Source: Prevotella sp. UBA2456 (GTDB lineage Bacteria > Bacteroidota > Bacteroidia > Bacteroidales > Bacteroidaceae). From it: DNA of 64,000 bases. Both the position numbers and the translations under genes were made by a program. Under the pieces are notes generated by a model that did not search any database, was not told the origin of the DNA, and saw only the letters and a list, made by a program, of their open reading frames with translations. Positions 48,995 to 55,475 of this stretch are shown here, piece by piece. The stretch lies in the NCBI GenBank assembly GCA_002342415.1, contig DDPY01000022.1, positions 62,001 through 126,000 of the forward strand, given 5' to 3'. Each line of letters starts with the position of its first letter. The first letter of the stretch is position 1.

Positions 48995-49126
48995 TTAAAG
49001 GGCATCATCTTCCGGTCGGTCTGGAAGATGATGCTTTATTTTGGGCAGGTGTTTTTTCTTTCGAAGATAGGCAGCCTTTCGGGCCTCGTATTCTTCAAAG
49101 TGTTTCTCCAAAAAATTGTCAGCCAT
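48995..49126 (-). CDS. Small basic protein downstream of DUF4270
   Basis: A 43-residue protein, MADNFLEKHFEEYEARKAAY followed by a lysine-rich part and HHLPDRPEDDAL. It overlaps the DUF4270 stop codon by 8 bp, typical of translational coupling. The N-terminal half is an amphipathic helix; short MADN-type proteins with this look are seen in Bacteroidetes, but no function is known. The 3' half is encoded by the terminator hairpin of the convergent helicase gene (KHHLPDRPEDD is the hairpin read in frame), so part of it may be incidental. Moderate confidence that it is translated. Confidence 0.5.
   Translation of the reverse strand: MADNFLEKHFEEYEARKAAYLRKKKHLPKIKHHLPDRPEDDAL
48997..49042. terminator. 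Hairpin terminator after the helicase gene
   Basis: GCATCATCTTCC (48-bp region, left arm ending 49013) pairs with GGAAGATGATGC (49023-49034), followed by TTTATTTT on the plus strand. Confidence 0.8.
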
Positions 49127-50573
49127 TCCTGTTCTTGTTGTAGACGATACTGATTTGAACGGGTTCGTGTTGATTCTGACTGCCTCCTACCAGCCGGACA
49201 CTCGTCACTTTCAATTCGTTGTTCACGCTGGCCACCGACGTGGTCGAGGAAGTGGTGGAAGCGGATGTCATAGTCACCTGAACGGGAATGAGCACCAGCT
49301 TGTTCCAATTCTCCGTCTTGTTGCGGTTGGCATACATGTGGTTAATAAGTCCAGAGATGTTGTTGAATGTGTACGAGTTTTTCGCCTGACTATACGTAGC
49401 AAGATAGGAAGTGGAGTTGTTGGGCAGTTTGCGCTCCTCGAAGAAGGAGTAAAGGCTGTCGCGTACTATCAGCAGGAGGTTGCTGGGCTCCTTTAGCAAT
49501 ATATCGCTCAAGTCACTGCTGTCGTTCATGCGTCGGAATACAATCTTGGCAGAAGTGATGGTATCGCTCTCGTGTCCGCGCTTGATGTCGTCGATAGGCA
49601 GTGTCACTTCCGTGAAGATTCCGTCGGGAGCCTTCAGGTAGGTGTACAACTCATTAGATGCCAGACGCTCGATGTTCTCGCGGTCACTGGTGAAGTGGTT
49701 GGTTTGCAATACCTCTTCTGTACCGGTGAAGGTCGTCTCTTCGGCAATGACTACGGTATCTTTCTTGTATCTGTAGTCGATGAGCAACTGGGTCTTGGCC
49801 ACTTCAGCCATCATGCCCAAGCCGTCGGTAGTCTTGAAATAGAAGCCTGGACAGACTTTCTGGGTGAAAGTCAGCGAATTCTTGAAGTATTCAGGATGCT
49901 GGTAATACATGCGCATCAGGTAGGTGCCGTAGTTGTTGTAGGTGTTGCCGGCTTTGTCGGTATACGGATCATTCAGCGGGATGGTGATAGATTCGTAGTA
50001 GAGCCCCTTACGGCGAAGGTTACGTATGCTGTCACTCTGGTTCAGGTCGGAGATGGAATACACTTTTTTCCTGTGGATACCGTCCTTACGCAGATAACCT
50101 TCCTTTTCGGGGTCGAAGTTGGTGTAGTACATCTTGTTGTCCTTCACGGGCTTATCCAACTCGGTGATAGCCATCTTCATGGCGGCCAGGGAGTCGCCCA
50201 TGTAGCTCTCAACGATGATGTTGATAAAGCACGAGTCTGCGATGGGTTCTTTATTGGCGTTGCGAGAAACGACGGAATCTTTCGGTACAAAGTGATCTAC
50301 ATCCTCCAATATGCTGAATTGCGTCATATAGTCGCCAGAGATGTAGGAACCGGTCTCCGGGTCCTTGATGCGTCCCAGATAGCTGTATGAACTGCGTGAG
50401 AGGATAGAGTCGGCAACAATCGATCGCGTGGATATTTTAAAGGTGTCCGACGTGATGATGAACTGGTCTATGTTGCTCGTCAGCGAGTTTCCTAATGTTG
50501 TAGTGTCTTCACTACATGAAGAGATTGCAATAGTGATGATTGCAATCCCTGCCATTATAAGTTTTTTTATCAT
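49119..50573 (-). CDS. DUF4270 lipoprotein
   Basis: A 484-residue lipoprotein: signal peptide MIKKLIMAGIAIITIAISSC with lipidation Cys20. The body has the DUF4270 pattern: GNSLTSNIDQFIITSDTFKI, SYLGRIKDPETGSYISGDYM, then beta-rich segments through SAKIVFRRMNDSS and the C-terminal region VRLVGGSQNQHEPVQISIVY. The family is Bacteroidetes-specific and surface- or periplasm-located with unknown function. It lies 8 bp after the glycogen synthase gene on the same strand, the arrangement kept in this order. Confidence 0.88.
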   Translation of the reverse strand: MIKKLIMAGIAIITIAISSCSEDTTTLGNSLTSNIDQFIITSDTFKISTRSIVADSILSRSSYSYLGRIKDPETGSYISGDYMTQFSILEDVDHFVPKDSVVSRNANKEPIADSCFINIIVESYMGDSLAAMKMAITELDKPVKDNKMYYTNFDPEKEGYLRKDGIHRKKVYSISDLNQSDSIRNLRRKGLYYESITIPLNDPYTDKAGNTYNNYGTYLMRMYYQHPEYFKNSLTFTQKVCPGFYFKTTDGLGMMAEVAKTQLLIDYRYKKDTVVIAEETTFTGTEEVLQTNHFTSDRENIERLASNELYTYLKAPDGIFTEVTLPIDDIKRGHESDTITSAKIVFRRMNDSSDLSDILLKEPSNLLLIVRDSLYSFFEERKLPNNSTSYLATYSQAKNSYTFNNISGLINHMYANRNKTENWNKLVLIPVQVTMTSASTTSSTTSVASVNNELKVTSVRLVGGSQNQHEPVQISIVYNKNRNG

Positions 50574-50581
50574 ATTTCCAT

Positions 50582-51379
50582 TTATATCTTTTCGTAAAAC
50601 GCCTCGTAGGCATCGGAAAAGTCCTCACCGGGATAAGCCAGGGTAGGTATCTTGTTATCCTTTGCGTATTTGAGCAGATCTTTGTTCACATTCTTATGCG
50701 CGGCAATGACTCCGTCGCTATAGTCGATAGCCAGCTTGCCAAGCTCTTCAAAATCGAAGTTGTCGTTGTATTTTTTGAGCAGCTCGGCCTTGGCATCACG
50801 GAACTCGACGCACTTCTTGAAGTTGGTGCCGAGGTCTGACTTCAGGTTGTTGGTGAAGAGAGAAGTCACGACTTTGGTGTTGGCAAACGATGGCTCCTCG
50901 TGATATGCGGTCTTGATATACAGCGGAACCACTGCTCCCATCCAACCTTGTATGTGGATGATGTCGGGCACCCAGCGCAGCTTCTTCACTGTTTCCAATA
51001 CGCCGCGTGCAAAGAATATGGCACGCTCGCCATTGTCAGGATAGTCCTCGCCTTTCTCGTCTTGTGCCATCTGACGCTTCGAGAAATAGTCGTCGTTATC
51101 AATGAAATATACTTGGATGCGGGTCTGAGCGATGGTGGCCACTTTGATAATCAGTGGGTGGTCTGTGTCGTCAATGATAAGGTTCATACCCGAGAGGCGT
51201 ATGACTTCATGCAGCTGGCCGCGACGTTCGTTGATGTTTCCCCATTTGGGCATAAATGTACGAATCTCGTGACCGTTGTCTTGCATCGCCTGAGGGAGGG
51301 CCTTACCCATAAGAGAAAGGTCGCTGTCGGGTACATAGGGTACAATCTCTTGGTTAATGAACAATATCTTCTTTGCCAT
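50582..51379 (-). CDS. Glycogen/starch synthase catalytic-domain protein (GT5, N-terminal domain only)
   Basis: A 265-residue protein matching the N-terminal GT5 domain of glycogen synthase: KILFINQEIVPYVPDSDLSL in place of the usual KVGG-bearing start, LPQAMQDNGHEIRTFMPKWG, AIFFARGVLETVKKLRWVPD and IIHIQGWMGAVVPLYI. The KTGGL lysine motif is not present (SDLSLMGK instead) and the second, donor-binding domain is absent, so it may not be an active synthase. Comparable short proteins are common in Bacteroidetes beside panC-panD and DUF4270. The role is uncertain; transcription starts at the element at 51403. Confidence 0.8.
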   Translation of the reverse strand: MAKKILFINQEIVPYVPDSDLSLMGKALPQAMQDNGHEIRTFMPKWGNINERRGQLHEVIRLSGMNLIIDDTDHPLIIKVATIAQTRIQVYFIDNDDYFSKRQMAQDEKGEDYPDNGERAIFFARGVLETVKKLRWVPDIIHIQGWMGAVVPLYIKTAYHEEPSFANTKVVTSLFTNNLKSDLGTNFKKCVEFRDAKAELLKKYNDNFDFEELGKLAIDYSDGVIAAHKNVNKDLLKYAKDNKIPTLAYPGEDFSDAYEAFYEKI

Positions 51380-51402
51380 ACACGTGTAGTTTAAACCATG
51401 TG

Positions 51403-51410
51403 CAAAGGTA
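51403..51410 (-). promoter_or_regulatory. Bacteroidetes -7 element (TACCTTTG)
   Basis: TAnnTTTG match on the minus strand 23 bases upstream of the glycogen-synthase-like gene, probably also serving DUF4270. Confidence 0.62.
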
Positions 51411-51516
51411 CGAAAAAAAATTCACAAAACCGCTAAAACGTGCATATTTAAGGATTTTTAGCCTCCTTTTTGGCATATTTTTACGATATTTTTTCCTTAT
51501 TTGATAAAAATGTTGT

Positions 51517-51523
51517 TATTTTG
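51517..51523 (+). promoter_or_regulatory. Possible -7 element (TATTTTG)
   Basis: One base shorter than the TAnnTTTG pattern, 31 bases upstream of the panC ATG at 51555. Confidence 0.42.
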
Positions 51524-51554
51524 CAGCCGATTTCAGAGATAAGCATTGAAAGAG

Positions 51555-52406
51555 ATGAAAGTATTCAATAAAATAGTTGATCTTCAGAACCAGTTGTTCG
51601 AGGATCGGAAAAGTGGAAAGGAAATAGGTCTAGTACCGACTATGGGTGCACTGCATGAAGGTCATGCCTCGCTGGTGCGCCGCAGTGTGAAGGAGAACGC
51701 CGTTACGGTTGTTTCCGTGTTTGTCAATCCAACCCAGTTTAATGATAAGAACGACCTCAAGAACTATCCGCGGACGCTCGATGCCGACTGCCGTCTGCTC
51801 GAATCGTGCGGTGCCGACTATGTGCTGGCTCCCTCTGTGGAGGAGATGTATCCTACGCCCGACACCCGTCAGTTCGAATATCCTCCTGTTTCTACGGTGA
51901 TGGAGGGTGCACATCGGCCTGGCCATTTCAACGGGGTTTGCCAGGTGGTGAGCCGTCTGTTCTATATCGTGAAGCCCACGCGTTCCTATTTCGGCGAGAA
52001 GGACTGGCAGCAGATTGCCGTTGTGAAGGCTATGGTGCGCCATCTGGGTATTCCGGTACAGATTGTCGAGTGCGAGATTATACGTGATGCCGACGGACTG
52101 GCCAAGAGTTCGCGCAACACTCTGCTGTCGGCTGATGAGCGGGCCATTGCTCCCAACATCTATAAGGCATTGAAGGAGAGTGTGGCTTATGCCAAGAACC
52201 ACAGTGTCAAGGAAACGCACGACAAGGTGGTGGCGGATATCAATTCCGTCGATGGCCTGGATGTGGAATATTTCTCCATTGTCGACGGCAACACGCTGCA
52301 GGAGATTACCGACTGGGCCGACACTCCTTATGTGGTGGGCTGTATCACGGTCTATTGCGGAAAGACTCCCATTCGTTTGATTGACCATATTAAATATAAG
52401 GAATAA
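51555..52406 (+). CDS. panC: Pantothenate synthetase
   Basis: A 283-residue pantoate-beta-alanine ligase, the last step of pantothenate synthesis. The HIGH-type motif is LVPTMGALHEGHASLVRRSV near residues 27-46; VSVFVNPTQFNDKNDLKNYP and RPGHFNGVCQVVSRLFYIVK with YFGEKDWQQIAVVKAMVRHL are hallmark segments, and LAKSSRNTLLSADER the flexible catalytic loop. ATG 51555 is used; an in-frame TTG at 51546 is a weaker alternative. panD follows 4 bp later, so the pair supplies and uses beta-alanine. Confidence 0.97.
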   Translation: MKVFNKIVDLQNQLFEDRKSGKEIGLVPTMGALHEGHASLVRRSVKENAVTVVSVFVNPTQFNDKNDLKNYPRTLDADCRLLESCGADYVLAPSVEEMYPTPDTRQFEYPPVSTVMEGAHRPGHFNGVCQVVSRLFYIVKPTRSYFGEKDWQQIAVVKAMVRHLGIPVQIVECEIIRDADGLAKSSRNTLLSADERAIAPNIYKALKESVAYAKNHSVKETHDKVVADINSVDGLDVEYFSIVDGNTLQEITDWADTPYVVGCITVYCGKTPIRLIDHIKYKE

Positions 52407-52410
52407 AGGC

Positions 52411-52755
52411 ATGATGATAGAAGTAATGAAGTCCAAGCTCCACTGTGTCACCGTGACAGAGGCCAATCTGAACTATATGGGCAGCATCACGATTGATGAG
52501 GATCTGATGGATGCTGCCAACCTCATTGCCGGCGAGAAGGTGCAGATTTGTAACAATAACAATGGAGAGCGTTTCGAGACCTATATCATCAAGGGCGATC
52601 GCGGCTCGGGCTGTATCTGCCTGAATGGTGCTGCGGCCCGTAAGGTGCAGGTGGGCGATGTGGTGATTATCATCTCCTATGCGCTGATGGATTTTGAAGA
52701 GGCCAAGACATTCAAGCCTGCCGTCATCTTCCCGAAAGAAGGGAACAAGTTATAA
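52411..52755 (+). CDS. panD: Aspartate 1-decarboxylase
   Basis: A 114-residue pyruvoyl enzyme that makes beta-alanine from aspartate. The self-cleavage Gly-Ser is in NLNYMGSITIDED (Ser25 counted from the first Met); Lys9-type residues in MKSKLHCVTVTEANL and GDRGSGCICLNGAAARKVQV complete the active site. Two adjacent Met codons allow two starts. It overlaps nothing but is only 4 bp from panC. A strong bidirectional terminator follows. Confidence 0.96.
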   Translation: MMIEVMKSKLHCVTVTEANLNYMGSITIDEDLMDAANLIAGEKVQICNNNNGERFETYIIKGDRGSGCICLNGAAARKVQVGDVVIIISYALMDFEEAKTFKPAVIFPKEGNKL

Positions 52756-52756
52756 A

Positions 52757-52792
52757 AATTAAAGGTCGCTCCATCGAGCGACCTTTAATTTT
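52757..52792. terminator. Bidirectional terminator between panD and the biotin carrier gene
   Basis: AATTAAAGGTCGCTC and GAGCGACCTTTAATT form a perfect 15-bp stem with a 4-base loop; the A- and T-rich stem ends make it functional both ways for the convergent genes. Confidence 0.93.
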
Positions 52793-53222
52793 ATTCAATC
52801 ACCACTAAGGCATCGTCTTCCATGACGCTTTGTCCGGGTTTCACGCAGATGGCGGTAACCTTACCGCCTTTTTCTGCCTCGATGTTGTTGGCCATCTTCA
52901 TGGCTTCCAGCACGAGCACCGTGTCGCCGGCCTTTACCTCATCGCCCACCTGGACGTTGATGGCGGTGATGACACCGGGGAGGGGAGCCTTCACGGCATT
53001 GTTCGTGTTCACCTTGCCGCCGGTCTCGCTTGCCTCAGAGGGGCTGGGACTGGCTTCTACGGGTCTGCGAACCACCACCTTCTTCTCCTCTACGGGTTCG
53101 GGCTCCATTTCTACTTTATACTCCTCACCGTTGACGGTGACCGTTACTTCGTTTTCCACGATTTCACCAATAGCCACCTCATACTTGTTGCCATTGATGG
53201 TGTATTTATATTCTTTCTTCAT
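52791..53222 (-). CDS. Biotin carboxyl carrier protein of methylmalonyl-CoA carboxylase/decarboxylase
   Basis: A 143-residue carrier. The N-terminal 45 residues form an OadA-tail-like beta domain (KYTINGNKYEVAIGEIVENE), a Pro/Ser/Glu-rich linker spans 45-75, and the C-terminal lipoyl-type domain VKAPLPGVITAINVQVGDEV ends at VIE, with biotinylated Lys109 in the EAMKM motif. The gene is last in the mce-mmdA-(OadG-like)-carrier unit. It would shuttle carboxyl groups between the carboxyltransferase subunit MmdA and a second partner not encoded nearby. Confidence 0.93.
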   Translation of the reverse strand: MKKEYKYTINGNKYEVAIGEIVENEVTVTVNGEEYKVEMEPEPVEEKKVVVRRPVEASPSPSEASETGGKVNTNNAVKAPLPGVITAINVQVGDEVKAGDTVLVLEAMKMANNIEAEKGGKVTAICVKPGQSVMEDDALVVIE

Positions 53223-53234
53223 GATGATGACGTG

Positions 53235-53393
53235 TTAAGGGTGTACTGTCATAGTCTGGGCATAACCATTCCACTGTGTCTGCTTTTCGGCTATTGTGAT
53301 GATGCCGGGCTCCTTGTCGTGGACGTTGTTGCCTTTAAACTCATATAGTGCCATCGCAATGGCAGCTCCTACTTCGTTATTTACTATTTTCAT
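53235..53393 (-). CDS. Very short OadG-like/accessory protein of the carboxylase cluster
   Basis: A 52-residue protein: MKIVNNEVGAAIAMALYEFK, then NVHDKEPGIITIAEKQTQW and a short end. The AAIAMALYEF and VHDKEPGIITI segments, with an aromatic-rich tail (TQWNGYAQT), resemble the cytoplasmic end of OadG/MmdD-type gamma or delta subunits in Bacteroidales, but the membrane helix that should come first is absent. It lies between mmdA (13 bp) and the biotin carrier gene (12 bp), the usual place of that subunit. It may be a reduced assembly factor. Too short for many gene finders. Confidence 0.68.
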   Translation of the reverse strand: MKIVNNEVGAAIAMALYEFKGNNVHDKEPGIITIAEKQTQWNGYAQTMTVHP

Positions 53394-53406
53394 ACCTAAA
53401 GAATTA

Positions 53407-54972
53407 TTACATCGGGATGTTTCCGTGTTTCTTGGCGGGCAGTGCATCACGCTTGGTTGCCAGTTGGGCCAGTGCACGGCAGATGCGGAAGCGCGTGTTG
53501 CGCGGCTCGATGACATCGTCGATGTAGCCGTACTTGGCAGCCTGATAGGGATTGGCGAAGAGCTCGTTGTACTCCTCCTCCTTCTCGGCGATGAATGCCT
53601 TGACGTCCTCGCCGGCTTCCTTCTTGGCCTTGGCCTCCTTGGCATACAGCACGGCAGCGGCACCGCTGGCACCCATCACGGCAATCTCGGCAGAGGGCCA
53701 TGCGTAGTTCAGGTCGGTATGCAGCTGCTTCGAACCCATCACGATGTGACTTCCGCCATACGACTTACGCAGCGTGACGGTAATCTTGGGTACGGTGGCC
53801 TCGCCGTAAGCGTAGAGCAGCTGTGCACCGTGCAGGATGACGGCATTGTACTCCTGACCCGTGCCGGGCAGGAATCCGGGAACGTCGACCAGCGACACGA
53901 TAGGAATATTGAAAGCGTCGCAGAAACGGACGAAGCGGGCACCCTTGCGGCTGGCGTTCACGTCCAGCACGCCGGCATAGCATGAGGGCTGGTTGGCCAC
54001 GATACCTACCGACTGTCCGTTGAAACGGGCGAAGCCTACGATGATGTTCTTGGCGAACTTGGGCTGTACCTCGAAGAACTCGTGGTCGTCGGTGATGGCC
54101 GAGATTACCTTGTACATGTCGTATGCCTCGTTGGGGTTTTCGGGGATAATCTCGTTCAGCGAGTCCTCCAGACGGTCGATGGGGTCGTCGCACTTCTTGC
54201 GGGGAGCCAGCTCCATATTGTTGGAGGGGATATAGCTCAGCAGCGTCTTCAGCATCTCTACGGCCTCTTCCTCTGTCTTGGCGGTGAAGTGGGTCACACC
54301 CGACTTGGAAGCGTGTACCGATGCACCACCCAGGTGCTCCTGATCGATGTCCTCGCCGGTAACGGTCTTCACCACCTTCGGGCCGGTCAGGAACATATAG
54401 CTCGTGCCTTCCATCATCAGGGTGAAGTCGGTGAGGGCAGGGGAGTAGACGGCACCACCGGCGCAGGGGCCGAAGATACCTGAAATCTGCGGAATGACAC
54501 CAGAGGCCAGGATGTTACGCTCGAAAATCTCGGCATAGCCGGCCAGGGCATTGATACCTTCCTGAATACGCGCACCACCCGAGTCGTTGATGCCGATGAC
54601 GGGGGCACCCATCTTCATGGCCATATCCATCACCTTGCAGATCTTCTGCGACATGGTCTCCGACAGCGAACCGGCATGTACGGTGAAGTCCTGTGCGAAG
54701 ATGAATACCAGACGGCCGTCGATGGTACCGCTACCGGCTACCACGCCGTCGCCCAGGAACTGCTTCTTCTCCATGCCGAAGTTGTGGCAACGGTGCTCCT
54801 TGAACATGTCGTACTCCTCGAACGAGCCCTTGTCCAGCAGCATTTCAATGCGCTCGCGAGCTGTATATTTACCTTTGTCGTGTTGCTTTTGTATGGCTTT
54901 CTCGCCACCACCGAGACGCGCCTGCTCGCGCTTCTCGATCAGTTGCTTGATCTTTTCTAATTGCTTGCTCAT
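53407..54972 (-). CDS. mmdA: Methylmalonyl-CoA carboxyltransferase/decarboxylase alpha subunit
   Basis: A 521-residue carboxyltransferase of the propionyl-CoA carboxylase beta/MmdA family, used in the succinate-propionate route or in propionyl-CoA carboxylation. It begins MSKQLEKIKQLIEKREQARL, then GGEKAIQKQHDKGKYTARER and FGMEKKQFLGDGVVAGSGTI; oxyanion-hole GG pairs are in IGINDSGGARIQEGINALAG and the C-terminal KSYGGSHIVMGSKQLHTDL. PGFLPGTGQEYNAVILHGAQ is family-typical. Gene order mce-mmdA-OadG-like-carrier matches a complete soluble part of the complex; the usual membrane beta subunit gene does not follow. Confidence 0.95.
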   Translation of the reverse strand: MSKQLEKIKQLIEKREQARLGGGEKAIQKQHDKGKYTARERIEMLLDKGSFEEYDMFKEHRCHNFGMEKKQFLGDGVVAGSGTIDGRLVFIFAQDFTVHAGSLSETMSQKICKVMDMAMKMGAPVIGINDSGGARIQEGINALAGYAEIFERNILASGVIPQISGIFGPCAGGAVYSPALTDFTLMMEGTSYMFLTGPKVVKTVTGEDIDQEHLGGASVHASKSGVTHFTAKTEEEAVEMLKTLLSYIPSNNMELAPRKKCDDPIDRLEDSLNEIIPENPNEAYDMYKVISAITDDHEFFEVQPKFAKNIIVGFARFNGQSVGIVANQPSCYAGVLDVNASRKGARFVRFCDAFNIPIVSLVDVPGFLPGTGQEYNAVILHGAQLLYAYGEATVPKITVTLRKSYGGSHIVMGSKQLHTDLNYAWPSAEIAVMGASGAAAVLYAKEAKAKKEAGEDVKAFIAEKEEEYNELFANPYQAAKYGYIDDVIEPRNTRFRICRALAQLATKRDALPAKKHGNIPM

Positions 54973-54981
54973 AATCTTATA

Positions 54982-55386
54982 TTAATGTTCACAAAGTTCA
55001 GTTAATATTCCACAAGTTGATTTCGGGTGCAGGAAGGCGATGTTCAGCTGCTCAGCACCCTTGCGGGGCTTCTCGTCGATGAGGCGGACACCCTTTGCCG
55101 ATACCTCTGCCAGTGCGTTTGCCACACCGTCCTCAATGCAGAACGCTACGTGGTGTACACCCTTGTTGCCCTTGTCCAGCCACTTCTGGATGGTGCTCTC
55201 GGGGCTTGTGGGCTCCAGCAGTTCCAGCTTGACCTCGCCGCACTTCAGGAAGGCGGTCTTCACCTTTTGGTCTTCTACTACTTCAGTTGCATAACACTCT
55301 AAGCCCAGCACGTCGGTAAAGAACGGCAGGCTCTCCTCAATGCTCTGGACGGCAATGCCCAGATGCTCAATGTGAGAAATCTTCAT
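54982..55386 (-). CDS. mce: Methylmalonyl-CoA epimerase
   Basis: A 134-residue vicinal-oxygen-chelate protein that interconverts the R and S forms of methylmalonyl-CoA. Metal ligands fit MKISHIEHLGIAVQSIEESL (His), GNKGVHHVAFCIEDGV (His) and the Glu in KLELLEPTSPES. The end, IAFLHPKSTCGILTELCEH, is typical of the family. The frame is open 29 codons upstream but the Met at 55386 gives the correct N-terminus and a TACCTTTG promoter lies at 55419. First gene of the carboxylase unit, 9 bp before mmdA. Confidence 0.95.
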   Translation of the reverse strand: MKISHIEHLGIAVQSIEESLPFFTDVLGLECYATEVVEDQKVKTAFLKCGEVKLELLEPTSPESTIQKWLDKGNKGVHHVAFCIEDGVANALAEVSAKGVRLIDEKPRKGAEQLNIAFLHPKSTCGILTELCEH

Positions 55387-55418
55387 ATTTCTGATATTAG
55401 TTGTACAAATAATGGTTG

Positions 55419-55426
55419 CAAAGGTA
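55419..55426 (-). promoter_or_regulatory. Bacteroidetes -7 element (TACCTTTG)
   Basis: TAnnTTTG match on the minus strand 32 bases upstream of mce; it sets the start of the carboxylase operon. Confidence 0.65.
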
Positions 55427-55475
55427 CAAATTAAAATGAAGATTGGAGCAATGCTGAATAAAGAATTAAGCATTA

